In this document: piece after piece, positions 53,684 through 63,720 of the stretch
Position numbering within the stretch: position 1 is the first letter of the stretch
Layout of the letters: each line of letters starts with the position of its first letter
NCBI GenBank assembly: GCA_031411995.1
Contig: JANOCD010000023.1
Span: 156,901-220,900, forward strand
DNA: 64,000 nt
From: Rudanella sp031411995
Lineage (GTDB): Bacteria > Bacteroidota > Bacteroidia > Cytophagales > Spirosomataceae
Reading direction: 5' to 3'
Made by a program: the position numbers and the translations under genes
The notes under the pieces: generated by a model
Told to the model about the DNA's origin: nothing
Seen by the model: only the letters and a program-made list of their open reading frames with translations
Database searches by the model: none

Positions 53684-54427
53684 CTAGGCTTTAACAACAA
53701 TTGCGTGCGTTAGGACATATCCTCCCGACAGGCTCCCCGACAAGGTTGCCAATTCGTTGGTAACCCCATCCGAAAACACGTTATCGCGCTCGTTCAGCGT
53801 GTCCTGCGCCCCTTTTGTATAGCCATAGGACTGACCTGCTGTATAAACAGCATTCGACACGGCATAAAGAAAGGCAATTTGGGTAACGAGCAACGATTTA
53901 CCGGCGGCATTATACACGTGAACGTGGATGTGCGGGGCGCGGCCACCATACCAGCCGGGGAAAATCGACGTGAAGCCAGCTAATCCGTTTGCATCGGTTG
54001 TTTGCCGACCCCTCAAAAAATCGACCGTAGTGAAGTTGGCACTCTGCATCCCGCTGCCGCCATATTCCGAATAATAGCCGTCTTTGTCGCAATGCCACAC
54101 ATCGACAAGGGCACCAGCCAGGGCAGCACAACTGGCATTTGCATTTTTAATCGTGATATTCATCGTCATAGCCACGCCCGTCCGGCCATCCGTAATGTCT
54201 TTTCGTACAAAATTAGCGGGTACTTTGGTCGGGAAAGGCCCTGCTGTTTCCGATGGCGTAACCGTGCAATCAGTAGCCGAGCTTCCATTGGTCGACCCGG
54301 TGGTGCTGCCGCCTGTTGTGCCGGTTGGATCTACGGTGGTGCTGCCGCAGGCACTCACCAGAGGAATAACGGCGGCCATACCCAGCAAACTACCAAAACC
54401 TCGCTTTAAAAATTCGTTACGTTTCAT
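53684..54427 (-). CDS. Exported intradiol dioxygenase-like lipoprotein
   Basis: A 247-aa protein with a lipobox (IPLVSACGS) after an N-terminal MKRNEFLKRGFGSLLGM signal. The intradiol ring-cleavage dioxygenase core is visible: TPSETAGPFP near the start, VDVWHCDKDGYYSEYGG with an iron-ligand Tyr, and FPGWYGGRAPHIHVHV with the second Tyr and both His ligands. Protocatechuate-type enzymes cleave catechols; an extracytoplasmic, membrane-anchored version is expected here. Followed after 57 bases by the pirin-like gene on the same strand. Confidence 0.9.
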   Translation of the reverse strand: MKRNEFLKRGFGSLLGMAAVIPLVSACGSTTVDPTGTTGGSTTGSTNGSSATDCTVTPSETAGPFPTKVPANFVRKDITDGRTGVAMTMNITIKNANASCAALAGALVDVWHCDKDGYYSEYGGSGMQSANFTTVDFLRGRQTTDANGLAGFTSIFPGWYGGRAPHIHVHVYNAAGKSLLVTQIAFLYAVSNAVYTAGQSYGYTKGAQDTLNERDNVFSDGVTNELATLSGSLSGGYVLTHAIVVKA

Positions 54428-54755
54428 AATTTTACTGATTGATTGATACGTGTTGTGACCAGAAACAGGCTGTTGCCCTTACACTCAGTATAGCGTAAAA
54501 ACAGGCTTTTCGTTGCATAACAAGTCCGTTTTGTGGTAAACAGGGTGAATGTGCTGGCCAATCAGAGAAATCTCCTGTATCTCTAGTAGCTAAGAAGAAC
54601 AGGAGTTTTCGCGAGTCTATGCCTTTTATCGGTAAAAACACTTAGTGCATCTATGAAATGGCCCGAAGTATCGGTGCATTGATTATCAGCTAATCGACTT
54701 AATTATATAACCGTTAGCTTTACCCTGATTTTTCACTAATCACATCCAAACACGC
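54428..54755. other. Intergenic region between divergent genes
   Basis: 328 bases with no gene I can support; it must hold the promoters of the dioxygenase (leftward) and yceI (rightward) genes. No repeat or terminator stands out. Confidence 0.6.
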
Positions 54756-55331
54756 ATGAAAATACTATTGCTTTCTGTTGCTACCCTGCTGACGATTTCA
54801 GCTACGTATGCCCAAACCTGGACCGTTGACAAAGCACACTCTAAGGTTGGTTTTGCCATTACCCACATGATGCTCACCGAAGTGGACGGCGGTTTCAAAA
54901 ATTTTGATGCCAAACTTACCGGTAAGCCCGACATGACGGATGCTCAGTTTGAGATGACCGCCGACGTGAACAGCATCAACACCGACAATGAGATGCGCGA
55001 TGGCCACCTGAAAGGCGACAAGTGGTTCGATGCGGCCAAGTTTGACAAAGTGTCGTTCAAAAGCACAGGGTTTCAGAAAGTGTCTGGCAACAAATATAAG
55101 CTCATGGGCAACCTGACCATGCACGGCGTGACCAAGCCCGTTATGCTCGATGCCACCGTTCTTGGCCCTGTAGTCAATAAAAATCGGGAAGGTAAAGAGA
55201 TCACGAAAGTGGGTATCAAGACAAGTGGCCAAATCAAACGGTCGGATTTTGGTGTGGGTGGCGTAGGTGCGATGTCGCCTGTGAGCGACGAGGTCGATCT
55301 GCGCATCAATGGCGAATTTGCGATGCAGTAG
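54756..55331 (+). CDS. YceI-family periplasmic lipid-binding protein
   Basis: A 191-aa protein with signal peptide MKILLLSVATLLTISATYAQ and one YceI lipocalin-like barrel: WTVDKAHSKVGFAITHMMLTEVDGGFKNFDAKL, INTDNEMRDGHLKGDKWFDAAKFDKVSFKS, GNLTMHGVTKPVMLDAT and VSDEVDLRINGEF. Members bind polyisoprenoids in the periplasm. A strong bidirectional terminator lies 40 bases downstream. Confidence 0.95.
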   Translation: MKILLLSVATLLTISATYAQTWTVDKAHSKVGFAITHMMLTEVDGGFKNFDAKLTGKPDMTDAQFEMTADVNSINTDNEMRDGHLKGDKWFDAAKFDKVSFKSTGFQKVSGNKYKLMGNLTMHGVTKPVMLDATVLGPVVNKNREGKEITKVGIKTSGQIKRSDFGVGGVGAMSPVSDEVDLRINGEFAMQ

Positions 55332-55371
55332 TTTGCGCTGCCGCCGAGAAGAAGTAATAAATGTCTGATCG

Positions 55372-55431
55372 CTGAAAAAGCCAAGAGGGAGCTAACCACA
55401 TGTACGGTTAGCTCCCTCTTGGCTTTTTCAG
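55372..55431. terminator. Perfect 26-bp hairpin, bidirectional terminator
   Basis: Arms 55372-55397 and 55406-55431 are exact inverse copies (26 bases) with an 8-base loop; the stem ends in A5 and T5, so it can terminate in either direction. It separates yceI from the following receptor gene. Confidence 0.9.
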
Positions 55432-55561
55432 AATTAAAAGAAGACTCAACCCCTGAAACTGCCCTTTCTACCGGCAAAAGCCGTCACTCAGTCTATTTGT
55501 TTTTTGGCTCGGCCTATCGTGCGGCACCTTTGTATCACGCTACGAACAAAAGCGCAAGATC

Positions 55562-58174
55562 ATGAAAACGTTTTCTAATACGCCATTCCAATCACCAGCC
55601 CGCCTGCTACTAGTCGTTCTGTTTCTGTTCAGTCAAGTATGTGCTTCGATGGCCCAGTTTGGCCCTCCCGGTGGTGGGCCTGGTAGCTCCGGTGGTTTTG
55701 GTGGGGGTCAGGAAAAGCAGAAAAAAGACATTATGTCCATGACCGCCGACATGCCCAAAGGCAACGGCAAAATCGCGGGCCTGCTGGTGGATTCGACATC
55801 GGGAAAGCCCGTTGAGTTTGCCACCATCGCCCTCATGGACACCAAGACCAACAAACCCATCGACGGCACAACCTCCGACCTCAACGGTAAATTTACCCTA
55901 AGCAAACTGGCTCCCGGTCAGTATCGCCTACAATACTCGTTCATCGGCTACAAGACTATTGATGGAGAACCCTTCACCATCGCCAAAGGAACCGACCTCA
56001 ACATAGGCTCGGTGAAATTGCCCGCCGATGTGCGGTTGCTGGGCGAAGTGACTGTGACGGGGCAGGCCGCGCTGATCGAGGAAAAAGTGGATCGGCTGGT
56101 GTTCAACGCCGACAAAGACATGACCACCAAAGGGGGCGATGCCTCTGATGTGCTGAAGCGGGTGCCGATGCTGTCGGTGGATCTCGACGGGAACGTATCG
56201 CTGCGGGGCAGCAGCAACATTCGGGTGCTGATCAACAACAAGCCCTCGACCATTGTGGCGGCCAACGTTGCCGATGCCCTCAAGCAATTGCCCGCCGACA
56301 TGATTAAGTCGGTGGAGGTGATCACCAGCCCCTCGGCCAAATACGATGCCGAAGGTGCCGCCGGGATTATCAACATCATCACCAAAAAGAACACCCTGCA
56401 CGGCCTGACACTGAACATGGATGCCGGGGTCGGTATTCGCGGTTCGAACCTCGGCCTGAACGGCTCGTTTCGGCAGGGAAAATTAGGCATCACGCTGGGT
56501 GGTTTTGGCCGGGCCATGTATAACAGGGCCTCTTCGACACTCGACCAAACAACCCTGGTGGGTGGGCAGGCGGTGCGAACCAGCCAACAGGGAACAGCTT
56601 TTGACACCCCCGTTTTCGGGCAATATACGTTCGGGTTTGATTATGATCTGGCTAAAAACCAGACACTTACGGCGGGGGTTCGGATTGGGACGCGCAACTT
56701 TGTGCAAACGCAAGACCAGTTGACCAGTACGTTTGCCAATGAGTTGTTGCTCAGTACAACAAACCGTTCCGTTGACCGGAAAGACCTCTCCAACTCGGTT
56801 GATGTGAACCTTGATTACAGCCGTATTTTCAAACGCGATGATAGTCCGCTGGTGTCAGAGTGGACCATTTCGAGCCAGTATAGCCGCACGGGTCTGGTCA
56901 ATAATTTTTACGCCGACCTGCTGTCGGGGACGGGCGATCTAACGGGCCGGCAACGTAACCTCAACAACAATACCAACGGCGAGTTTACCCTGCAAACGGA
57001 TTACCAAACAGCCCTGACCAAGAATCAGATGCTCGAATTCGGAGTCAAAACCATTCGGCGGCAGGTCGATAGTAAGTATCAGTATGAACTGGGTGGCCCA
57101 ACGGGTTTGCTCTTTTTTGATCCACGCAATCCGGCTGGTTCGCTCAACTACAACCAGAATATCGGAGCCGGGTATATTTCCTATACCTACGTTACGCCGA
57201 GCAAATACACCTTCAAAATTGGCACCCGCTACGAATACACCGGCATAGATGCACAGTCGGGAACGGCCGAATCGACAGTCCTGCAAGACCTGGCCATTCC
57301 CTCCTACAGCAACCTCGTACCAAGCCTGAACGTCTCAAAATCAATAACCAGTAAGACGACATTGAAAGCGGGCTATAACCGTCGGCTTCAACGGCCCGGT
57401 CTGCAACAACTTAACCCCAACGTGAATACGGCCAACCCCCAGATGATTTCGGTGGGCAACCCAACCCTCCGCCCCGAACTGACCGATAACCTGGAACTGA
57501 GCCTCAGCACGACGATCAAAAAAACCTACCTGAATGCGTCAATCTTTGGCCGGCTGACCGAAAACGCCATCTCGCAGGTGCGCATCCCGTCGGATATGCT
57601 CGTGGGAGCCATCATCACCACCTTTCAGAACATCGGCGTGCAGCGGACGGTGGGAGCCAACGTGTTCTTCAACACCAACATCACCCCCAAATGGAGCGTG
57701 AACGGGGGCATCGATGCCTACCATATGTACCTGGAGGGCACTACGCCGGGCACCGATGGCAAATCAGTAGCGATCAGCAACAGTGGCCTGAGCATTGGCG
57801 GACGGATTATGAGCCAATTGCAGATGGGAAAGGGCTGGAACGCGCAGGTGTTCAGTTTCTTCCGGGGGCCGCAACCGCAGTTGCAGGGCACGCAGGGCGG
57901 CATGTATATGTACTCGCTGGGTGTTCGGAAAGACTTTGCCAACAAGCGGGGCAGCATTGGTCTGGCGGGCGAGAACTTCCTCGGCAATCAGGGCGTGAAA
58001 ATGACCACTACGCTCAACTCGCCTACGCTGGCACAAACCAGCGTTATGAACCTCTATAACCAGAACGTAAAACTGACGTTCAGCTACCGCATCGGTAAAA
58101 TGACCTTTGAAGCACCTCGCAAAAAAGCCAAATCAGTGAGTAACGACGACGTGAAAGGGGGCGACTCGAATTAG
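55562..58174 (+). CDS. Outer-membrane receptor (TonB-dependent, OMP beta-barrel type)
   Basis: An 870-aa protein: signal peptide, a Gly/Pro-rich linker (PPGGGPGSSGGFGGG), a CarboxypepD_reg-like domain (GKIAGLLVDSTSGKPVEFATIALM...YSFIGYKT), a plug domain (LGEVTVTGQAALIEEKVDRLVFN, MIKSVEVITSPSAKYDAEGAAGIINI) and an outer-membrane barrel of the OMP_b-brl_3 type, ending KLTFSYRIGKMTFEAPRKK. Many Bacteroidota have such receptors for unknown large substrates. A hairpin terminator candidate lies at 58310-58338. Confidence 0.92.
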   Translation: MKTFSNTPFQSPARLLLVVLFLFSQVCASMAQFGPPGGGPGSSGGFGGGQEKQKKDIMSMTADMPKGNGKIAGLLVDSTSGKPVEFATIALMDTKTNKPIDGTTSDLNGKFTLSKLAPGQYRLQYSFIGYKTIDGEPFTIAKGTDLNIGSVKLPADVRLLGEVTVTGQAALIEEKVDRLVFNADKDMTTKGGDASDVLKRVPMLSVDLDGNVSLRGSSNIRVLINNKPSTIVAANVADALKQLPADMIKSVEVITSPSAKYDAEGAAGIINIITKKNTLHGLTLNMDAGVGIRGSNLGLNGSFRQGKLGITLGGFGRAMYNRASSTLDQTTLVGGQAVRTSQQGTAFDTPVFGQYTFGFDYDLAKNQTLTAGVRIGTRNFVQTQDQLTSTFANELLLSTTNRSVDRKDLSNSVDVNLDYSRIFKRDDSPLVSEWTISSQYSRTGLVNNFYADLLSGTGDLTGRQRNLNNNTNGEFTLQTDYQTALTKNQMLEFGVKTIRRQVDSKYQYELGGPTGLLFFDPRNPAGSLNYNQNIGAGYISYTYVTPSKYTFKIGTRYEYTGIDAQSGTAESTVLQDLAIPSYSNLVPSLNVSKSITSKTTLKAGYNRRLQRPGLQQLNPNVNTANPQMISVGNPTLRPELTDNLELSLSTTIKKTYLNASIFGRLTENAISQVRIPSDMLVGAIITTFQNIGVQRTVGANVFFNTNITPKWSVNGGIDAYHMYLEGTTPGTDGKSVAISNSGLSIGGRIMSQLQMGKGWNAQVFSFFRGPQPQLQGTQGGMYMYSLGVRKDFANKRGSIGLAGENFLGNQGVKMTTTLNSPTLAQTSVMNLYNQNVKLTFSYRIGKMTFEAPRKKAKSVSNDDVKGGDSN

Positions 58175-58309
58175 AACAACACTGCCTTTCGTATCCGCCT
58201 TTTTACGCTTATTTTTGTCTGTAGTAAATAAGCTGACACGTCTCAAAACAGCAAGCAGATGAAGCTAAACAAGGATCAACAATATCCGTATATGACCTGG
58301 TGACAACTC

Positions 58310-58338
58310 AAAACCCACTATCCAGATAGTTGGGTTTT
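58310..58338 (+). terminator. Hairpin downstream of the receptor gene
   Basis: AAAACCCA-CTAT pairs with ATAG-T-TGGGTTTT around CCAG, with one bulged T, ending in a T run. It is the only structure found in the 319-base gap (58175-58493), which otherwise shows no gene. Confidence 0.6.
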
Positions 58339-58493
58339 GTTGCTTGACCCTAAACGGCAGCCTGATAGCCAAAATTTTGTATATTTAATTGTATATTTAT
58401 CATTATTTTATCGTACAATGAATCTGGATTTTACTTCTAACTCCTCATTTCCAACTTGACTCTGCGATTTATTACTGACACTCTCCCAGTCTA

Positions 58494-60497
58494 ATGCACT
58501 TAGTAGAAAATGGGTTTATGTTTACCGTTTCTTCAGTGTCCACCTGTATGCTTAAAATCCGTTTGAAGGTTGTCTTAATCCTGTATGGAGCAGGAGTGCT
58601 GATACTAACGCTTCTGAACATTTTTTTTTCGTCCTCTTCCATAGCCCCAGCTGGATTTGGCTACCGCCTGACCGATTCATTTGAGCGCGTTTCACTCAAC
58701 AACCGCGTGCTGTGTGCGTCGGTGTTTCGGCGGATACCCGGTGAGCTAATCAACGCTGTACAAACACGAATTGGGCAGACCTTCACCCCCAATCATTATG
58801 TCCACGGGGTTATGCATGGGCACTCGTCCGTAGTGCCTGAAGGCTGGGTCTATTTCAGGTTGACCAACCCAACCGCAACGCCAAAAGAAGTGGTGCTGTC
58901 GATGCCGCCATTTCGCTGCTCGCAGGCTACACTGTTTCTGGAAGGGGCGGGGCCACCCGTGGCCGTGCCGCGTTCGGCGGGGCCAAGGGTGGCCCGGCTC
59001 GATTCGGTCGCTACCCTGCTCCGCGACACGCCATTGGGAAATCGCTTTTTTATCAGTTATCGGTTTGCCTTTCCAATCACGCTCGCACCGGGCCAAACAA
59101 GTGGCGTACTGCTTCGGACCAGTATAGATATGGGCTACCACGAGATTGATCTGAAACTATCCAGCCGGTCTGTTTTTCAGGAAGATGTCTTCTACAGCAT
59201 CGTTCAGGAGGGGATGGTCATGCTGTGTTGCCTGTTCATCGGGCTTGTCTCGCTGGGTATCGGCTTTGCCACGCCCAGTCGGCTCATGCTCACGTATGGC
59301 CTGTGGATGCTCCTGATTATGGTGGGGTTGGCGTATATCTATGGCTATCTGAGTCCAATACCCTATCCGCAATGGGCGTCATTTAACAGCACCACCATTG
59401 GCATCAGTGTCAGACTGTTGATGGACATCGCCGTTCAGTTGTTTTTGTATGAATCCATTAAACCTGTTGCTCAAACGTTTCGTTGGTATATACCGGCGAT
59501 GTGGACGTTTAACGCGGTGGCTATTGGCTGCATTCTGCTGCATTTTCTGCCGCCCCATCTCTACCCGTATGTCAATTTGCCCATCAATCGGGTCATGACC
59601 AGTATGAGCATAATTAACCTAAGCTGGATTGGCTATTTCAGCCTCGTGGCCTACCGCCGGGCGGGGATCGTGTCTATCGGGCTGGCTCTTTTACTGTTCG
59701 TTGGCGAGATAGTGGTGAAGCAACTGACCGAACTGCTCCTCGGAAACGAACTGTCTATACTCAAGTTTCCGGTACCAAACCCGTTGCTGTTAATTGGGAT
59801 GCTGACTTATCTGGCCGCTGCCCAGTTTCGGCGCGAACTGGTGACCAAGCAACGTATGCAAAAACAGGTGTCTACCACCCGGCGGCAGATGGATACCCTG
59901 CGACGTGAAGAAATTGAACGCATTGGCCGCGACCTGCACGATCAGGTCGGCAACACGCTGGCTTCGGCCTTGGGCTACATCACCAGCCCGCAGGCCAATT
60001 CGGATAAACCTCACCAGCTTATCCGCGATGCCATTACGGAACTGCGTTTCCTGAGCCATAATCTGGTGAAAGATGATGACCGGCCCCTGACCGAAAAGGT
60101 GGAAACGCTGGTGAGCCGGTTCAACGACTTCTCGCTCGTCCGGTTCGTTTTTCAGGATTATACCGACAAAAAGGCCGACTCACTGCCCCGGATTCAGCAG
60201 CAGAGTATTTACGGCATTCTTCAGGAACTACTGACCAATACAGTCCGGCACTCGGGCGCGAGCGTGGCCTATGTGCAGTTTTTCTGCGATGAACAGAGCA
60301 TTGACGTTGCCGTGGAAGACGATGGGGTTGGCTTCGACCTGAACAATGCCCAAAGCACCGGCATTGGCCTGCAAAATATGTTTAAGCGGGCCAGTTTGGC
60401 CCGAATTACCCTCCGCTTCGACCCGGTGCCCACGGGTACGAGCGTTTTCCTGAGTATTCCCCGCGATGAACAACCTATACCGAACAGTACTGATTGA
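58494..60497 (+). CDS. 7TM-DISM sensor histidine kinase (NarL-type partner)
   Basis: A 667-aa kinase. After an N-terminal membrane segment it has an extracellular beta domain of the 7TMR-DISM type (~residues 60-220), seven transmembrane helices (~235-450), a short coiled coil and the HisKA_3 box EIERIGRDLHDQVGNTLASAL with the phosphorylated His near residue 480. The ATPase domain has LQELLTNTVRHSGAS, VEDDGVGFDL and GIGLQNMFKRA. Translation may start at 58494 or at Met codons at 58518 or 58548. It overlaps the response regulator gene by 32 bases. Confidence 0.9.
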   Translation: MHLVENGFMFTVSSVSTCMLKIRLKVVLILYGAGVLILTLLNIFFSSSSIAPAGFGYRLTDSFERVSLNNRVLCASVFRRIPGELINAVQTRIGQTFTPNHYVHGVMHGHSSVVPEGWVYFRLTNPTATPKEVVLSMPPFRCSQATLFLEGAGPPVAVPRSAGPRVARLDSVATLLRDTPLGNRFFISYRFAFPITLAPGQTSGVLLRTSIDMGYHEIDLKLSSRSVFQEDVFYSIVQEGMVMLCCLFIGLVSLGIGFATPSRLMLTYGLWMLLIMVGLAYIYGYLSPIPYPQWASFNSTTIGISVRLLMDIAVQLFLYESIKPVAQTFRWYIPAMWTFNAVAIGCILLHFLPPHLYPYVNLPINRVMTSMSIINLSWIGYFSLVAYRRAGIVSIGLALLLFVGEIVVKQLTELLLGNELSILKFPVPNPLLLIGMLTYLAAAQFRRELVTKQRMQKQVSTTRRQMDTLRREEIERIGRDLHDQVGNTLASALGYITSPQANSDKPHQLIRDAITELRFLSHNLVKDDDRPLTEKVETLVSRFNDFSLVRFVFQDYTDKKADSLPRIQQQSIYGILQELLTNTVRHSGASVAYVQFFCDEQSIDVAVEDDGVGFDLNNAQSTGIGLQNMFKRASLARITLRFDPVPTGTSVFLSIPRDEQPIPNSTD

Positions 60498-61095
60498 CGA
60501 CCATCAGCTTTTTAACGACGGGCTACGCCTGATCCTGAGCAATTCGCCCCAGTTTGAGGTAGTTGGACAGGTGTTCGACAGCCGCCGGGCCTACGACACC
60601 TGCGCCGGGCTTCAGCCTGACCTGGTGCTGGTAGATTATAACATGCCCCACTACAACGGGGAGGCTATTGTGACCCAACTCCGACAACTGCCCAAGACCT
60701 GCCGGATTGTGATTATCAGCATGTACGCCGAAAAAAAGGAGATTACCCGCTTCAGAGCACTCAACGTAGATGGCTTCATGGCCAAAACGGTGCCGGCCGA
60801 GCGTTTGGTAGCCCTGCTAAATCGGGTGATGCAGGGCGAACAGATCATTGAAACGGACGTGCCCCAGGCAGAGCCGTTGACCTTGCCCGATCATTTTCGG
60901 CTGAAGCAACTGCTGACCAAACGCGAAATCGAGATTCTAAAAGGGGTAAAACAGGGGCTAACCACCGAGCAGATTGCCAGTGAGCATAGCCTTAGCTATT
61001 TTACGGTGCAAACCCACCGGAAGAATATCAGCCGCAAACTGCCCTTTCTGACCCAAAAGGAGTTGTACGAATTCTTAGAAACCCTGGCTGATTAG
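60466..61095 (+). CDS. NarL/LuxR-type response regulator
   Basis: A 209-aa regulator: receiver domain with acidic Asp11-Asp12, phospho-acceptor Asp57 in LVDYNMP, then IISMY and the Lys of MAKTVP; C-terminal LuxR-type helix-turn-helix LTKREIEILKGVKQGLTTEQIASEHSLSYFTVQTHRKNI. It is the partner of the kinase encoded just upstream with overlapping reading frames. Target genes unknown. Confidence 0.95.
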   Translation: MNNLYRTVLIDDHQLFNDGLRLILSNSPQFEVVGQVFDSRRAYDTCAGLQPDLVLVDYNMPHYNGEAIVTQLRQLPKTCRIVIISMYAEKKEITRFRALNVDGFMAKTVPAERLVALLNRVMQGEQIIETDVPQAEPLTLPDHFRLKQLLTKREIEILKGVKQGLTTEQIASEHSLSYFTVQTHRKNISRKLPFLTQKELYEFLETLAD

Positions 61096-61226
61096 GGCTG
61101 ACATAGGGACGGTGATCCTCTTCTGCCAACAGACAGGCGAGGCAAGAATCAGCCAGACGCGGCTAGCCATAGCAACAAATCCATAAAATACCACTAGAAA
61201 TACGAAAAAAAGTGGGCGTTTTTCCC

Positions 61227-61252
61227 AAATATACCTCGACCGAGGTATATTT
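61227..61252. promoter_or_regulatory. Perfect 12-bp-arm palindrome
   Basis: AAATATACCTCG (61227-61238) and CGAGGTATATTT (61241-61252) are exact inverse copies with a 2-base spacer. It lies 131 bases after the response regulator stop and about 50 bases before the next start, so an operator is more likely than a terminator, although the T-rich end would also suit a weak terminator. Confidence 0.55.
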
Positions 61253-61302
61253 TCTGAGTAAAATTACTAAGTTCTTTGGGGCTTGATTGATCACACTGAT
61301 TT

Positions 61303-61764
61303 ATGCAAACTCCTTTACTCCATTCCCGGCTTAGAGCCACTCGTTTTTTCTCCCTTGCTGGACTGCCTCGTGTGCGCGGCTTGTTTGGTCTTTTGCTTGG
61401 GCTGATAAGCTCACCGATGCGTTGGTTCCCTATTTTCCTGCTGTGGAGCGGTCTGGCCTCGGCTCAGTCCATTGATCCTACATTTAACCCGACTGATGTT
61501 GGCTTTGGTTTCGGAGATGGGGACAATGGTACTGTTCGGAGTGTGGCGGTACAAGCCGATGGCAAGGTGACAGTTCCAGGTGCTGGGGGCAACAGTTATG
61601 AGCAGGTGATGGTGATAGCCCGCATCAACAGCTACGAGATCCGGTAAGCCGACTCAAATACAACGGGTATTTTCCCAATTACCCGGTCAGGGCTTTTCGC
61701 CGTCACCATTACCGATGCCCAAAGATGCAAGCGCACCGTGCAGGGCATTCTGGCCACCCCCTGA
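61303..61764 (+). pseudogene. Decayed secreted delta-60-repeat protein with shared tail
   Basis: Begins with a signal-like segment and SIDPTFNPTDVGFGFGDGD...VRSVAVQADGKV, one delta-60-type repeat, then jumps directly into the C-terminal module found also in the next gene (MVIARINSYEIR). An in-frame TAA at 61645-61647 stops translation, yet the frame continues as TGIFPITRSGLFAVTITDAQ and CKRTVQGILATP to 61764. So the protein lost its middle and has a premature stop. Confidence 0.8.
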
Positions 61765-61827
61765 TTCCATTCATCTAAAACATAGTTACGTTTCTTTCAA
61801 CTTAACCTCAATTAACATTCCTGTTTT

Positions 61828-63714
61828 ATGGATCAGTTTTCTACAAGTACTTTTTCAATAAGGGCATGGCTATTTTTACTGGTAACGCTGCTAACTGTGG
61901 GAATTGCCACTGCTCAAAACTACCAACCTATTCCCGTAACGGGCTTTAACGAGGATGTTATTGCGAATGGCAATAGTGATGCGGTTGCAACGACAACCAG
62001 ACCGATGGATGTTGCAGCAGGGACTGGAAATAATGTATTTTACGAAAAGGGCTATTCCTTTTGCCCTTCACTCCTCTACGGATTGCCCAGCAACCAGCAA
62101 CTTATTAGCGTGTCCACTGGAATTCGCTACGATTTAGCCAGTTATTCCAGCAACAACACCCTATTTTTACTAAATGGGGGTGGTACTGGTAGCCTTACGC
62201 TTAGTTCTCCCCTAAAATTTGATCGGCTTTCGTTTCTGGCCACTAGTGCCGAAGCGGCTTCGACCATACAGGTAGTGATCAACTTTGCCGATGCTACTAC
62301 ATCTACGTACACCATTTATATCCCCGATTGGTTCGATACGGGTGCCAGTAACGTGGCTCTTGCCGGGGCGGGTCGCACAAAGAGAGACAACACTTGTAAC
62401 AATTCATTGTCCACCTCGACTGCGCCACGCATCTACGAGTATGATCTGGCATTGGCTCTGGCCGACCGGGCCAAAACCATTCAGAGCCTCTCCTTCACAA
62501 ACAATGGTGGTACTGTAGGCCGGGCTTTAATATTTGCACTGTCGGGGGGCTTAGACTCAAACCCCATTATCACGGCAGGCACTGCCATCGGCTCGGCAAC
62601 AGCCTGCGTCGGAACAGCCTCCACGAATCAGTCTTTTATCGCGTCGGCTAGCGATCTAGGTGCCAACCTAGTGGTTCAGGCACCTACTGACTTTGAAGTA
62701 TCTACGAGTTCAGGCACAGGCTTTGCTGCTTCGCTCAACCTCACCCCAACGGGTGGAACTGTTTCCTCAACAACCATTTATGTCCGCGTTACGTCAGCCG
62801 CTACCGTCGGCTCAAAAGGCGGTAATGTTACGTTGTCTTCTACAGGTGCCAACACGCCTACCGTGGCTGTAGCGGGTACGGTAGCACCGTTGGCTACCGT
62901 CAATATCTCGGCCAGTAGCAGTGTCGTTTGCGAAGCAACTACCATATCGGTAACGGGTACGGCCTCTGCTCAGCCTGTCACCTACCAATGGTACAAAGAC
63001 GGTGTATCGCTGGGCAGCAACTTCCAGAATGCAGTGCTAACGCTGACTATGGTTCAACCCTCGCAGAGCGGACAGTACACGCTGATGGTGACGGGCATCT
63101 GTAACACGGCCACGTCGTCGCCCTTTAACCTGACAGTCAATCCCCTGACCACCGTTGGCATAACCCCTACCAGCCGTGTGGTTTGTGAGGGAGAGGCCGT
63201 GTCGGTAACGGGTACGGCTTCCACCGCATCTACCCAGTCTGTTACCTACCAGTGGTACAAAGACGGCAGCTCGCTGGGTAGCTCGCAACAGAATCGCATT
63301 CTGACCTTAGCTGCGGTGCTGCCTACCCAAAGTGGGAACTATTCCTTGGTGGCTACGGGCCTGTGTAATTCGGCCACATCCTCGGCTTTCAGTCTGTCGG
63401 TGAATCCACTGCCAACCGTCACGTTGATCTTTGGTGGAGCCACCCAAAGCCTGGTTGGGCCTAATCTGCCCCTGATTACCTTAGTCCGCCCCCTTGACCC
63501 ACAGAATTTGCCCGTGTTCCAGGTGCTGGGTGGGATGTTTTATGAGCGGTTACAAGTAATAGACCGGATCAATGGCTATGAGATTCGCCGAAATGATTTC
63601 AACGCCATGGGTATTTTTACGATTGATCGGTTAACGCCTTACACGATAACAGTGACAGCCGCCACGGGGTGTAAGCGAACAGTTTATGGGTTAATACAGA
63701 GTGCGGGGAACTGA
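61828..63714 (+). CDS. Secreted Ig-like repeat surface protein
   Basis: A 628-aa exported protein. Signal peptide ~ residues 10-30 (WLFLLVTLLTVGIATAQ); residues ~31-240 a beta-rich domain; ~245-350 a BACON/Ig-like segment with ACVGTASTNQSF; then two Ig-like repeats of ~85 residues, each with VVCEx-x(I/V)SVTGTAS, VTYQWYKDG, and SGxYxLxxTGxCNxATSS. The C-terminal ~90 residues (VFQVLGGMFYERLQVIDRINGYEIRRN...GIFTIDRLTPYTITVTAATGCKRTVYGLI) recur in the flanking pseudogenes. Likely an adhesin; no catalytic motif. Confidence 0.8.
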   Translation: MDQFSTSTFSIRAWLFLLVTLLTVGIATAQNYQPIPVTGFNEDVIANGNSDAVATTTRPMDVAAGTGNNVFYEKGYSFCPSLLYGLPSNQQLISVSTGIRYDLASYSSNNTLFLLNGGGTGSLTLSSPLKFDRLSFLATSAEAASTIQVVINFADATTSTYTIYIPDWFDTGASNVALAGAGRTKRDNTCNNSLSTSTAPRIYEYDLALALADRAKTIQSLSFTNNGGTVGRALIFALSGGLDSNPIITAGTAIGSATACVGTASTNQSFIASASDLGANLVVQAPTDFEVSTSSGTGFAASLNLTPTGGTVSSTTIYVRVTSAATVGSKGGNVTLSSTGANTPTVAVAGTVAPLATVNISASSSVVCEATTISVTGTASAQPVTYQWYKDGVSLGSNFQNAVLTLTMVQPSQSGQYTLMVTGICNTATSSPFNLTVNPLTTVGITPTSRVVCEGEAVSVTGTASTASTQSVTYQWYKDGSSLGSSQQNRILTLAAVLPTQSGNYSLVATGLCNSATSSAFSLSVNPLPTVTLIFGGATQSLVGPNLPLITLVRPLDPQNLPVFQVLGGMFYERLQVIDRINGYEIRRNDFNAMGIFTIDRLTPYTITVTAATGCKRTVYGLIQSAGN

Positions 63715-63720
63715 GCTTAG

